Shown in pieces: positions 24,923 to 37,648 of a stretch of 64,000 nt of DNA. The position numbers and the translations under genes are program-made. The first letter of the stretch is position 1; each line of letters begins with the position of its first letter. A model generated the notes under the pieces. It did no database searches. It was not told the origin of the DNA and was given only the letters and a program-made list of their open reading frames with translations. Location: NCBI RefSeq assembly GCF_033118175.1, contig NW_026870963.1:310001-374000 (forward strand), given 5' to 3'. This stretch comes from Dama dama. Lineage: Eukaryota; Chordata; Mammalia; Artiodactyla; Cervidae.

Positions 24923-25718
24923 GGATCCCTCTAGACTTGAGACAGTGACTTTGGGTTTTCTCTGGAGTGCCATCAAGGAAATCAAGGCTCCTTTCACGTT
25001 TGATGTGGAACACGGACTTCCTCTGCACGCAGTGCAGGGGAATCGGGCCTCATCTCGTGGCCAGGGGGAAGTCTCATGGTTTTTCTCGAGTTGCGGCCGG
25101 AACCTGGGGTATATTCTCGAGTTACGACGGGGAGGGCCCTTCCAGAAACGTGTTTGTTCAGAGACGTCAGGACTCCTGCCTAGGTGCGAAGGACACCTCG
25201 GGATTCTCCTCGAGTCTTGGCATGGCAATTGGGACGCGTCTCCACGTGAGGCGGGAGACCCAGAGTCCTTTTCCACGTGCCACAGGGATCCTGGGACTCC
25301 TATCCATTTTCAAGAGGAGTCAGGCATCGTCTCCGTTGGAAGCATTGATCTCCGCGGACCTCTCGAGTTTTCAAATGATGTGAGGCCTCCGGTCGCAATG
25401 AGGCGGAGAACTAGGTCTTTCTCTGTGGACTCCACAGGGGATTCAGACATCCCTTCGTCTTGTGAGATGCAAGACGAGCCTGCATTCAATTCACTGCAGG
25501 GATATCCGGCCTTACTTCGAGTCAGAGCATCTCGGTGTCCATTCCACTTGAGGCCACAAACTCCGGGTCCCTCTCACATACCTGTAGCTGAGAGAAGCCT
25601 CTTCTTGAGGTGCTTGTGGAAAGTTGGTATTCCTCTTCACTCGAAGCCAGGGACTAAGCTCTCATCTCGAGTTGATTTGGGGTGCACGGAGCCCTTTAGT
25701 GTTGCTCCAGTGACCTCA
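24923..25718 (+). repeat. Satellite unit, class D2
   Basis: Full D2 marker set. Private changes are ggacttcctctg, gtggccaggggg and tcagagacgtc. Unlike the unit at 12990 it ends in ggtgcacggagccctttag, an ending also found before the anchor at 30491. Confidence 0.87.
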
Positions 25719-26513
25719 GGATCCCTCTAGACTTGAGACAGTGATCTTGGGTTTTCTCTGGAGTGCCATCAAGGAAATCAAGGCTCCTTTCACCTTTGAT
25801 GTGGAACACGGAATTGCTCTGCACGCAGAGCAAGGGAATCGGGCCTCATCTCACGGCGAGGGGGAAGTCTCATGGTTTTTCTCGAGTTGCGGCCGGAACC
25901 TGGGGTATATTCTCGAGTTACGACGGGGAGGGCCCTTCCAGACACGTGTTTGTTCAGCGACGTCAGGACTCCTGCCTAGGTGCGAGGACACCTCGGGTTT
26001 CTCCTCGAGTCTTGGCATGGCAATGGGGACGCGTCTCCACGTGAGGCGGGAGCCCCAGTGTCCCTTTCCACGTGCCACAGGGATCCTGGGACTCCTATCC
26101 ATTTTCAAGAGGAGTCAGGCATCGTCTCGTTTGGAAGCATTGATCTCCACGGAAATCTCGAGTTTTCAAAGGATGTGAAGCCTCCGGTCGCGATGAGGCG
26201 GAGAATTAGGTCTTTCTCTGTGGTCTCCACACGGGATTCAGACATCCCTTCGTCTTGGGAGATGCAAGACGAGCCTGAATTCAATTCACTGCAGGGATAT
26301 CCGGCCTTACTTCGAGTCAGACCATCTCGGAGTCCATTCCACTTGAGGCCAGCAACTCAGGGTCCCTCTCACATACCTGTAGCTGAGAGAAGCCTCCTCT
26401 TGAGGTGCTTGTGGAAAGTTGGTATTCCTCTTGACTCGAAGCCAGGGACTAAGCTATCATCTCGAGTAGATTTGGGGTCCACCGAGAACTTTCGTGTTGC
26501 TCCAGTGACCTCA
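25719..26513 (+). repeat. Mosaic satellite unit
   Basis: The 5' part resembles the units at 13785 and 30491 (gcagagca, tcacggcgag). After about 26050 it carries cccagtgtccc and tctccacggaaatctcg, otherwise seen together in the B unit at 22538. It lacks one g in gtgcgaggacacc and has the private change agaccatctcggagtcc. It is the extra unit of the second 11.4-14.5 kb block. Confidence 0.8.
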
Positions 26514-27308
26514 GGATCCCTCTAGACTTGAGACAGTGATCTTGGGTTTTCTCTGGAGTCCCATCAAGGAAATCAAGGCTCCTTTCACGTTTGATGTGGA
26601 ACACGGAATTGCTCTGCACACAGTGCACTGGAATCGGGCCTCATGTCGCGCCGAGGGAGAATTCTCATGGTTTTTCTCAAGTTGCGGCCGGAACCTGGGG
26701 TACATTCTCGAGTTACCACGGGGAGGGCCCTTCCAGACACGTGTTTGTTCAGCGACGTCAGGACTCCTGCCTAGGTGCGAGGGACACCTCGGGATTCTCC
26801 TCGAGTCTTGGCATGGCAATTGGGACGAGTCTCCACGTGAAGCGGGAGACCCAGGGTCCCCGTCCATGTGGACAGGGATCCTGGGACTGCTAACCATTTT
26901 CAAGAGGAGTCAGGCATCGTCTCCTTTGGAAGCATTGATCTCCGCGGACCTCTCGAGTTTTCAAGGGATGTGAGGCCTCCAGTCGCGATGAGGCGGAAAA
27001 CTAGGTCTTTCTCTGTGGTCTCCACAGGGGATTCAGACATCCCTTCGTCTTGGGAGATGCAAGACGAGCTTGCATTGAATTCAATGCAGGGATATCCGGC
27101 CTTACTTCGAGTCAGAGCATCTCGGTGTCCATTCCACTTGAGGCCACAATCTCAGGGCACCTCTCACATACCTGTAGCTGAAAGAAGCCTCCTCTTGAGG
27201 TGCTTGTGGAAACTTGGTATTCCTCTTGAGTCGAAGCCAGGGACTAAGCTCTCATCTCGAGTTGATTTGGGGTCCACGGAACCCTTTCGTGTTGCTCCAG
27301 TGACCTCA
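26514..27308 (+). repeat. Satellite unit, class E with pre-A 3' half
   Basis: It carries gagtcccatc, gcacacagtgcactgg, cgccgagggagaattc, gttaccacgg and gtggacaggg. The 3' half is the pre-A form (tttcaagggatg, ggcggaaaactagg) also seen at 9015, 36057 and 49580, each directly before an A unit. The closest partner is 49580, 23,066 bp away. Confidence 0.86.
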
Positions 27309-28104
27309 GGATCCCTCTAGACTTGAGACAGTGATCTTGGGTTTTCTCTGGAGTGCCATCAAGGAAATGAAGGCTCCTTTCACGTTTGATGTGGAACACG
27401 GAATTGCTCTGCACGCAGTGCACGGGAATCGGGCCTCATCTCGCGGCGAGGGGGAAGTCTCATGGTTTTTCTCGAGTTGCGGCCGGAACCTGGGGTATAT
27501 TCTCGAGTTACGACGGCGAGGGCCATTCCAGACACGTGTTTGTTCAGCGAGGTCAGGACTCCTGCCTAGGTGCGAGGGACACCTCGGGATTCTCCTCGAG
27601 TCTTGGCATGGCAATTGGGACGTGTCTCCACGTGAGGCGGGAGACCCAGGGTCCCTTTCCAAGTGCCACAGGGATCCTGGGACTCCTATTCATTTTCAAG
27701 AGGAGTCAGGCATCGTCTCCTTTGGAAGCATTCATCTCCGCAGAACTCTCGAGTTTTCAAAGGATGTGAGGCCTCCGGTCGCGATGAAGCGGAGGACTAG
27801 GTCTTTCTCTGTGGTCTCCACAAGGGATTCAGACTTCCCTTCGTCTTAAGAGATGCAAGACGAGCCTGCATTCAATTCACTGCAGGGATATCTGGCTGTA
27901 CTTCGAGTCAGAGCATCTCGGTGTCCATTCCACTTGAGGCCACAAACTCAGGGTCCCTCTCACATACCTGTACCTGAGAGAAGCCTCCTCTTGAGGTGCT
28001 TGTGGAAAGTTGGTATTCCTCTTGAGTCAAAGCCAGGGACTAAGCTCTCATCTCGAGTTGATTTGGGGTCCATGGAGCCCTTTCCTGTTGCTCCAGTGAC
28101 CTCA
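27309..28104 (+). repeat. Satellite unit, class A
   Basis: A typical A unit of the gcagaactctcg subgroup. One private change is cttgagtcaaagcc. It opens an A-B-C module that recurs at 44012 and 50375. Confidence 0.9.
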
Positions 28105-28899
28105 GGATCCCTCTAGACTTGAGACAGTGATCTTGGGTTTTCTCTGGAGTGCCATCAAGGAAATCAAGGCTCCTTTCATGTTTGATGTGGAACACGGAAT
28201 TGCTCTGCACTCTGTGCAGGGGAATCGGGCCTCATCTCGCGGCGAGGGGGAAGTCTGATGGTTTTTCTCGAGTTGCGGCCGAAACCCAGGGTACATTCTC
28301 AAGTTACTACGGGGAGGGCCCTTCCAGACACGTGTTTGTTCAGCGACGTCAGGACTCCTGCCTAGGTGCGAGGGACACCTCGGTATACTCCTCGAGTCTT
28401 GGCATGGCAATTGCGACGGGTCTCCACGTGAGGCGGGAGACCCAGTGTCCCTTTCCACGTGCCACAGGGATCCTGGGACTCCTATCCATTTTCAAGAGGA
28501 GTCAGGCATCGTCTCCTTTGGAAGCATTGATCTCCGCGGACCTCTCGAGTTTTCAAAGGATGTGAGGCCTCCGGTCGCGATGAGCCGGAGAACTAGGTCT
28601 TTCTCTGTGGTCTCCACAGGGGATTCAGACATCCCTTCGTCTTGGGAGATGCAAGACGAGCCTGCATTCAATTCACTGCAGGGATATCCGGCCTTTCTTC
28701 GAGTCAGAGCATCTCGGTGTCCATTCCACTTGAGGCCTCAAACTCAGGGTCCTTCTCAATACCTGGGGCTGAGAGAAGCCTCCACTTCAGGTGCTTGTGG
28801 AAAGTTGGTATTCCTCTTGAGTCGAAGCCAGGGACTAAGCTCTCATCTCGAGTTGATTTGGGGTCCACGGAGCCCTTTCGTGTTGCTCCAGTGACCTCA
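28105..28899 (+). repeat. Satellite unit, class B
   Basis: Class B markers with C leader. Private changes are gcactctgtgcagg, gacacgtgtttg where other B units mostly have gacatgtg, and gaggcctcaaactc. Confidence 0.9.
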
Positions 28900-29694
28900 G
28901 GATCCCTCTAGACTTGAGACAGTGATCTTGGGTTTTCTCTGGAGTGCCATCAAGGAAATCAAGGCTCCTTTCACGTTTGATGTGGTACACGGAATTGCTC
29001 TGCACGCAGTGCAGGGGAATCGGTGCTCATCTCGCGGCGAGGGGGAAGTCTCATGGTTTTTCTCGACTTGCGGCCGGAACCTGGGGCATATTCTCGACTT
29101 ACGACGGGGAGGGCCCTTCCAGACACGTGTTTGTTCAGCGACATCAGGACTCCTTCCTAGGTGTGAGGGACACCTCGGGATTCTCCTCGAGTCTTGGCAT
29201 GGCAATTGTGACGCGTCTCCAAGTGAGGCGGGAGACCCAGGGGCCCTTTCCACGTGCCACAGGGATCCTGGGACTCCTATCCATTTTAAAGAGGAGTCAG
29301 GCATCGTCTCCTTTGGAAGCATTGATCTCCGCAGACCTTTTGATTTTTCAAAGGATGTGATGTCTCCGGTCGCGATGAGGCGGAGGACTAGGTCTTTCTC
29401 TGTCGTCTCCACAGGGGATTCAGACATCCCTTCGTCTTGGGAGATGCAAGACGAGCCTGCATTCAATTCACTGCAGGGATATCCGGCCTTTCTTCGAGTC
29501 AGAGCATCTCGGTGTCCATTCCACTTGAGGCCACAAACTCAGGGTCCTTCTCAATACCTGGGGCTGAGAGAAGCCTCCACTTCAGGTGCTTGTGGAAAGT
29601 TGGTATTCCTCTTGAGTCGAAGCCAGGGACTAAGCTCTCATCGCGAGTTGATTTGGGGTTCACGGAGCCCTTTCGTGTTGCTCCAGTGACCTCA
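28900..29694 (+). repeat. Satellite unit, class C2
   Basis: The class C 5' half is followed by the C2 3' half (ccttttgatttttc, gtgatgtctccgg). It then ends with the same C leader as B units and is followed by a second C unit, the only C-C neighbour pair. Other C2 units are at 45603 and 51966. Confidence 0.88.
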
Positions 29695-30490
29695 GGATCC
29701 CTCTAGACTTGAGACAGTGATCTTGGGTTTTCTCTGGAGTGCCATCAAGGAAATCAAGGCTCCTTTCACGTTTGATGTGGTACACGGAATTGCTCTGCAC
29801 GCAGTGCAGGGGAATCGGTGCTCATCTCGCGGCGAGGGGGAAGTCTCATGGTTTTTCTCGACTTGCGGCCGGAACCTGGGGCATATTCTCGACTTACGAC
29901 GGGGAGGGCCCTTCCAGACACGTGTTTGTTCAGCGACATCAGGACTCCTTCCTAGGTGTGAGGGACACCTCGGGATTCTCCTCGAGTCTTGGCATGGCAA
30001 TTGTGACGCGTCTTCAAGTGAGGCGGGAGACCCAGGGTCCCTGTCCACGTGCCACAGGGATCCTGGGACTCCTATCCATTTTCAAGAGGAGTCAGGCATC
30101 GTCTGCTTTGGAAGCATTCATCTCCGTGGACCTCTCGAGATTTCAAAGAATGTGAGGCCTCCGGTCTCGATGAGGCGGAGAACTAGGTCTTTCTCTGCGG
30201 TCTGCACAGGGGATTCAGACATCCCTTCGTCTTGGGAGATGCAAGAGGAGCCTGCATTCAATTCACTGCAGGGATATCCGGCCTTACTTCGAGTCAGAGT
30301 ATCTCGGTGTCCATTCCACTTGAGGCCACAATCTCAGGGTACCTCTCACATACCTGTAGCTGAGAGAAGCCTCCTCTTGAGGTGCTTGTGGAAAGTTGGT
30401 ATTCCTCTTGACTCGAAGCCAGGGACTAAGCTCTCATCTCGAGTTGATTTGGGGTGCACGGAGCCCTTTAGTGTTGCTCCAGTGACCTCT
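29695..30490 (+). repeat. Satellite unit, class C1, second of a C-C pair
   Basis: Class C markers with the C1 3' half and ctgcggtctgcac. Private changes include tcttcaagtgagg and ccctgtccacg. It ends in the form found before 25719 (ggtgcacggagccctttag). Confidence 0.88.
30012..30028 (+). other. Weak CENP-B-box-like match
   Basis: The 17 bases match 8 of the 9 positions known to matter for CENP-B binding (TTCG, A, CGGG); the G of TTCG is a here. The common unit form (with tcca in place of TTCG) matches 7 of 9. Units with gtgaagcggga match the second half fully. Chance or relic is as likely as function. Confidence 0.25.
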
Positions 30491-31284
30491 GGATCCCTCT
30501 AGACTTGAGACAGTGATCTTGGGTTTTCTCTGGAGTGCCATCAAGGAAATCAAGTCTCCTTTCACGTTTGATGTGGAACACGGAATTGCTCTGCACGCAG
30601 AGCAGTGGAATCGGGCCTCATCTCACGACGAGGGGGAAGTCTCATGGTTTTTCTCGAGTTGCGGCCGGAACCTGGGGTATATTCTCGAGTTACGACGGGG
30701 AGGGCCCTTCCAGACACGTGTTTGTTCAGTGACGTCAGGACTCCTCCCTAGGTGCGAGGGACACCTCGGGATTCTCCTCGAGTCTTGGCATGGCAATTGG
30801 GACGCGTCTCCACGTGAGGCGGAGACCCAGGGTTCCTTTCCACGTGCCACAGGGATCCTGGTACTCCTATCCATTTTCAAGAGGAGTCAGGCATCGTCTC
30901 CTTTGGAAGCATTGATCTCCGCAGACCTCTCGAGTTTTCAAAGGATGTGAGGCCTCCGGTCGCGATGAGGCGGAGAACTAGGTCTTTCTCTGTGGTCTCC
31001 ACAGGGGTTTCAGACATCCCTTCGTCTTGGGATATGCAAGGCGAGCTTGCATTCAATTCACTGCAGCAATATCCGGTCTTACTTAGAGTCAGAACATCTC
31101 GGTGTCCATCCACTTGAGGCCACAAAATCAGGGTCCCTCTCACATACCTGTAGCTGAGAGAAGCCTCCTCTTGAGGTGCTTGTGGAAAGGTGGTATTCCT
31201 CTTGACTCGAAGCCAGGGACTCAGCTCTCATCTCGAGTTGATTTGGGGTCCACGGATACCTTTCGGTTTGCTCCAGTGACCTCA
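30491..31284 (+). repeat. Satellite unit linking C and the second long block
   Basis: It shares gcagagcag with the units at 13785 and 25719. Two one-base losses, ggcggagacccagg and tgtccatccacttg, make it 794 bp. Private changes include tcacgacgagg, gcagcaatatccgg and cagaatccc at its end. Confidence 0.85.
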
Positions 31285-34200
31285 GAATCCCTCTAGACTT
31301 GAGACAGTGATCTTGGGTTTTCTCTGGAGTGCCATCAAGGAAATCAAGGCTCCTTTCACGTTTGATGTGGAACACGGAATTGCTCTGCACGCAGTGCAGG
31401 GGAATCGGGCCTCATCTCGTGGCGAGGGGGAAGTCTCATGATTTTTCTCGAGTTGCGGCCGGAACCTGGGGTATATTCTCGAGTTACGACGGGGAGGGCA
31501 CTTCCAGACACGTGTTTGTTCAGCGACGTCAGGACTCCTGCCTAGGTGCGAGGGACACCACGGGATTCTCCTTGAGTCTTGGCATGGCAATTTGGACGCG
31601 TCTCCACGGGAGGCGGGAGACCCAGGGTCCCTTTCCACGTGCCACAGGGATCCTGGGACTCCTATCCATTTTCAAGAGGAGTCAGGCATCGTCTCCTTTG
31701 GAAGCATTGATCTCCGCGGACCTCTCGAGTTTTCAAAGGATGTGAGGCCTCCGGTCGCGATGAGGCGGAGGACTAGGACTTTCTCTGTGGTCTCCACAGA
31801 GGATTCAGACATCCCTTCGTCTTGGGAGATGCAAGACGAGCCTGCATTCAATTCACTGCAGAGATATCCAGCCTTACTTCGAGTCAGAGCATCTCGGTGT
31901 CCATTCCACTTGAGGCCAAAAACTCAGTGTCCCTCTCACATACCTGTGGCTGCGAGAAGCCGCCTCTTCAGGTGCTTCTGGAAAGTTGGTATTCATCTTG
32001 AGTCGAAGCCAGGGACTAAGCTCTCATCTCGAGTTGATTTGGTGTCCACGGAGCCCTTTCGTGTTCTTCCAGTGACCTCAGGATCCCTCTAGGCTTGAGA
32101 CAGTGATCTTGGGGTTTCTCTGGAGTGCCATCAAGGAAATCAAGGCTCCTTTCACGTTTGATGTGGAACACGGAATTGCTCTGCACGCAGTGCAGGGGAA
32201 TCGGGACTCATCTCGCGGCGAGGGGGAAGTCTCAAGGTTTTTCTAGAGTTCCGGCCGGAACCTGGGGTATATTCTCTAGTTACGACGGGGAGGGACCTTT
32301 CAGACATGTGTTTGTTCAGCGACGTCAGGAATCCGGCCTAGGTGCGAGGGACACCTCGGGATTCTCCTCGAGTCTTGGCATGGCAATTTGGACGTGTCTC
32401 CACGTGAGGCGGGAGACCCAGGGTCCCTTTCCACGTGCCACAGGGATCCTGGGACTCCTATCCATTTTCAAGAGGAGTCAGGCATCGTCTCCTTTGGAAG
32501 ATTTGATCTCGCATACCTCTCGAATTTTCAAAGTATGTGAGGCCTCCGGTCGCGATGAGGCGGACGACTAGGACTTTCTCTGTTGTCTCCACAGCGCATT
32601 CAGACATTCCTTCGTCTTGGGAGATGCAAGACGAGCCTGCATTCAATTCACTGCAGGGATATCCGGCCTTACTTCGAGTCAGAACATCTCAGTGTCCATT
32701 CCACTTGAGGCCACAAACTCAGTGTCCCTCTCACATACCTGTGGCTGCGAGAAGCCTCCTCTTGAGGTGCTTGTGAAAGTTGGTATTCCTCTTGAGTGGA
32801 AGCCAGGGAATAAGCTCTCATCTCGAGTTGATTTGGGGTCCACGGAGCCCTTTCGTGTTGCTCCAGTGACCTCAGGATCCCTCTAGACTTGAGACCGTGA
32901 TCTTGGGTTTTCTCTGGAGTGCCATCAAGGAAATCAAGGCTCCTTTCACGTTTGATGTGGACCACGGAATTGCTCTGCATGCAGTGCAGGGGAATCGGGC
33001 CTCATCTCGCGGCGAGGGGGAAGTCTCATGGTTTTTCTCGAGTTGCGGACGGAACCTGGGGCATATTCTCGAGTTACGACGGGGAGGGCCCTTCCAGACA
33101 CGTGTTTGTTCAGCGACGTCAGGACTCCTGCCTAGGTGCGAGTGACACCTCGGGATTCTCCTTGAGTCTTGGCATGGCAATTTGGACGCGTCTCCACGTG
33201 ATGCGGGAGACCCAGGGTCCCTTTCCACGTGCCGCAGGGATCCTGGGACTCCTATCCATTTTCAAGAGGAGTCAGGCATCGTCTCCTTTGGAACCATTTA
33301 TCTCCGCGGACCTCTCGAGTTTTCAAAGGATGTGAGGCCTCCGGTCGCGATGAGGCGGAGGACTAGGACTTTCTCTGTGGTCTCCACAGAGGATTCAGAC
33401 ATCCCTTTGTCTTGGGAGATGCAAGACGAGCCTGCATTCAATTCACTGCAGGGATATCCAGCCTTACTTCGAGTCAGAGCATCTCGCTGTCCATTCCACT
33501 TGAGGTCAAAAACTCAGTGTCCCTCTCACATACCTGTGGCTGCGAGAAGCCGCCTCTTCAGGTGCTTCTGGAAAGTTGGTATTCCTCTTGAGTCGAAGCC
33601 AGGGACTAAGCTCTCATCTCGAGTTGATTTGGGGTCCACGGAGCCCTTTCGTGTTCTTCCAGTGACCTCAGGATCCCTCTAGACTTGAGGCAGTGATCTT
33701 GGGTTTTCTCTGGAGTGCCATCAAGGAAATCAAGGCTCCTTTCACGTTTGATGTGGAACACGGAATTGCCCTGCCCGCAGTGCAGGGGAATTGGGCCTCA
33801 TCTCACGGCGAGGGGGAAGTCTCATGGTTTTTCTCGAGTTGCGGCCGAAACCTGGGGTATATTCTCGAGTTACGACGGGGAGGGCCCTTCCAGACACGTG
33901 TTTGTTTAGCGAGGTCAGGACTCCTGCCTAGGTGCGAGGGACACCTCGGGATTCTCCTCGAGTCTTGGCATGGCAATTGGGACGCGTCTCCGCGTGAGGC
34001 GGGAGACCCAGGGAACCTTTCCACGTGCCACAGGGATCCTGGGACTCCTATCCATTTTCAAGAGGAGTCAGGCATCGTCTCCTTTGGAAGCATTGATCTC
34101 CACAGACCTCTAGAGTTTTCAAAGGATGTGAGGCCTACGGTCGCGATGAGGCGGAGGACTAGGACTTTCTCTGTGGTCTCCACAGCAGATTCAGACATCC

Positions 34201-36852
34201 CTTCGTCTTTGGAGATGCAAGACGAGCCTGCATTCAATTCACTGCAGGGATATCTGGCCTTAATTCGAGTCAGAGCATCTCAGTGTCCATTCCACTTGAG
34301 GCCACAAACTCAGGGGCCCTCTAACATACATGTAGCTGTGAAAAGCCTCCTCTTGAAGTGCTTGTGGAAAGTTGGTATTCCTCTTGAGTCGAAGCCAGGG
34401 ACTAAGCTCTCATCACGAGTTGATTTGGGGTCCACGGAGCCCTTTCGTGTTGCTCCAGTGACCTCAGGATCCCTCTAGACTTGAGACAGTGATCTTGGGT
34501 TTTCTCTGGAATGCCATCTAGTAAATCAAGGCTCCGTTTACTTTTGATGTGGAACACGGAATTGCTCTGCAAGCAGTGCAGGGGAATCGGGCCTCATCTC
34601 GCGGCGAGGGGGAAGTCTCAACGTTTTTCTCGAGTTGTGGCCGGAACCTGGGGTATATTCTCGAGTTATGACGGGGAGGGCCCTTCCAGATACGGGTTTG
34701 TTCAGCGATGTGAGGACTCCTGTCTAGGTGCGAGGGACACCTCGGGATTCTCCTCGAGTCTTCGCATGGCAATTTGGACGCGTCTCCACGTGAGGCGGGA
34801 GACCCACGGTCCCTTTCCACGTGCGACAGGGATCCTGGGACTCCTATCCATTTTCAAGAGGAGTCAGGCATCGTCTCCTTTGGAAGCATTGATCTCGCAT
34901 ACCTCTCGAATTTTCAAAGGATGTGAGGCCTCCGATTGCGTTGAGGCGGAGGACTAGGACATTCTCTGATGTCTCCACAGCGGATTCAGACATCCCTTCG
35001 TCTAGGGAGATGCAAGACGAGCCTGCATTCAATTCACTGCAGGGATATCCGGCCTTACTTCAAGTCAGAACATCTCGGTGTCCATTCCACTTGAGGCCAC
35101 AAACTCAGGGTCCCTCTCACATACCTGTAGCTGAGAGAAGCCTCCTCTTGAGGTGCTTGTGGAATGTTGGTATTCCTCTTGAGTCGAAGCCAGGGAATAA
35201 GCTCTCATCTCGAGTTGATTTGGGGTCCACGGAGACCTTTCGTGTTGCTCCAGTGACGTCAGGATCCCTCTAGACTTGAGACAGTGATCTTGGGTTTTCT
35301 CTGGAGTGCCATCAAGGAAATCAAGACTCCTTTCACGTTTGATGTGGAACACGGAATTGCTCTGCACGCAGTGCAGGGGAATCGGGCCTCATCTCGCGGC
35401 GAGGGGGTAGTCTCATGTTTTTTCTCGAGTTGCGGCCGGAAGCTGGGGTATATTCTCGAGTTACGACGGGGAGGGCCCTTCCAGACACGTGTTTGTTCAG
35501 CGACGACAGGACTCCTGCCTAGGTGCGAGGGACACCTCGGTATTCTCCTCGAGTCTTGGCATGGCAATTGGGACGCGTCTCCACGTGAAGCGGGAGACCC
35601 AGGGTCCCCTTCCACGTGGACAGGGATCCTGGGACTCCTATCCGTTTGCAAGAGGCGTCAGGCATCGTGTCCTTTGGAAGCATTGAAATCAGCGGACCTC
35701 TCGAGTTTTCAAAGGATGTGAGGCCACCGGTCCCGATGAGGCGGAGAACTAGGTCTTTCTCTGTGGTCTCCACAGGGGATTTAGACATCCCTTCGTTTTG
35801 GGAGATGCAAGAGGAGCCTGCATTCAATTCACTGCAGTGATATCCGGCCTTACTTCGAGTCAGAGCATCTCGGTGTCCATTCCACTTGAGGCCACAAAAT
35901 CAAGGTCCCTCTCACATACCTGTAGCTGAGAGAAGCCTCCTCTTGAGGTGCTTGTGGAAAGTTGGTATTCCCCTTGACTCGAAGCCAGGGACTAAGCTCT
36001 CATCTCGAGTTGATTTGGGGTCCACGGAGCCCTTTCGTGTTGCTCCAGTGACCTCAGGATCCCTCTAGACGTGAGACAGTGATCTTGGGTTTTCTCTGGA
36101 GTGCCATCAAGGATATCAAGGCTCCTTTCAGTTTTGATGTGGAACACGGAATTGCTCTGCACGCAGGGCAGGGGAATCGGGCCTCATCTCGCGGCGAGGG
36201 GGAAGTCTCATGGTTTTTCTCAAGTTGCGGCCGGAACCCGTGGTAGATTCTCGAGTTACGACGGGGAGGGCCCTTCCAGACACGTGTTTGTTCAGCAAGG
36301 TCAGGACTCCTGCCTATGTGCGAGGAACACCTCGGGATTCTCCTCGAGTCTTGGTATGGCAACTGGGACGTGTCTCCACGTGAGGCGGGAGACACAGGGT
36401 CCCTTTCCACGTGCCACAGGGATCCTGGGACTCCTAATCATTTTCAAGAGGAGTCAGACATCGTCTCCTTTGGAAGCATTGATCTCCGCGGACCTCTCGA
36501 GTTTTCAAGGGATGTGAGGCCTCCAGTCGCGATGAGGCGGAAAACTAGGTCTTTCTCTGTGGTCTCCACAGGGGATTCAGACATCCCTTCGTCTTGGGAG
36601 ATGCAAGACGAGCTTGCATTGAATTCACTGCAGGGATATCCGGCCTTACTTTGAGTCAGAGCATCTCGGTGTCCATTCCACTGGAGGCCACAATCTCAGG
36701 GTACCTCTCACATACCTGTAGCTGAGAGAAGCCTCCTCTTGAGGTGCTTGTGGAAAGTTGGTATTCCTCTTGAGTCGAAGCCAGGGACTAAGCTCTCATC
36801 TCGAGTTGATTTGGGGTCCACGGAACCCTTTCATGTTGCTCCAGTGACCTCA
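31285..36852 (+). repeat. Seven satellite units, second copy of the 26-27 kb-spaced duplication
   Basis: Unit starts are 31285, 32081, 32875, 33671, 34467, 35262 and 36057. All but 32875 have near-identical partners at 5038 to 9015. The offset is 26,247 bp for the first two and 27,042 bp for the rest. The anchor at 31285 is gaatcc, so the BamHI site is lost. Small private differences exist, such as aggatttgatctcgc at 32081 and catctagtaaatc at 34467. Confidence 0.9.
32741..33551 (+). repeat. Extra satellite unit inserted in the second copy
   Basis: The rare string gtggctgcgagaagcc stands at 32741-32756 and again at 33536-33551, 795 bp apart, with one unit between them that the first copy (5.8-6.6 kb) lacks. 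Its 3' half resembles that of the unit at 31285 (agaggattcagacatcc, ggtcaaaaactcag), so it probably arose by unequal exchange between neighbours. Confidence 0.8.
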
Positions 36853-37648
36853 GGATCCCTCTAGACTTGAGACAGTGATCTTGGGTTTTCTCTGGAGTGC
36901 CATCAAGGAAATGAAGGCTCCTTTCACGTTTGATGTGGAACACGGAATTGCTCTGCACGCAGTGCACGGGAATCGGGCCTCATCTCGCGGCGAGGGGGAA
37001 GTCTCATGGTTTTTCTCGAGTTGCGGCCGGAACCTGGGGTATATTCTCGAGTTACGACGGCGAGGGCCATTCCAGACACGTGTTTGTTCAGCGAGGTCAG
37101 GACTCCTGCCTAGGTGCGAGGGACACCTCGGGATTCTCCTCGAGTCTTGGCATGGCAATTGGGACGTGTCTCCACGTGAGGCGGGAGACCCAGGGTCCCT
37201 TTCCAAGTGCCACAGGGATCCTGGGACTCCTATTCATTTTCAAGAGGAGTCAGGCATCGTCTCCTTTGGAAGCATTCATCTCCGCAGAACTCTCGAGTTT
37301 TCAAAGGATGTGAGGCCTCCGGTCGCGATGAAGCGGAGGACTAGGTCTTTCTCTGTGGTCTCCACAAGGGATTCAGACTTCCCTTCGTCTTAAGAGATGC
37401 AAGACGAGCCTGCATTCAATTCACTGCAGGGATATCTGGCTGTACTACGAGTCAGAGCATCTCGGTGTCCATTCCACTTGAGGCCACAAACTCAGGGTCC
37501 CTCTCACATACCTGTACCTGAGAGAAGCCTCCTCTTGAGGTGCTTGTGGAAAGTTGGTATTCCTCTTGAGTCGAAGCCAGGGACTAAGCTCTCATCTCGA
37601 GTTGATTTGGGGTCCATGGAGCCCTTTCCTGTTGCTCCAGTGACCTCA
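36853..37648 (+). repeat. Satellite unit, class A
   Basis: A of the gcagaactctcg subgroup, directly after a pre-A unit, as at 9810 and 27309. One private change is gtactacgagtcag. Confidence 0.9.
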
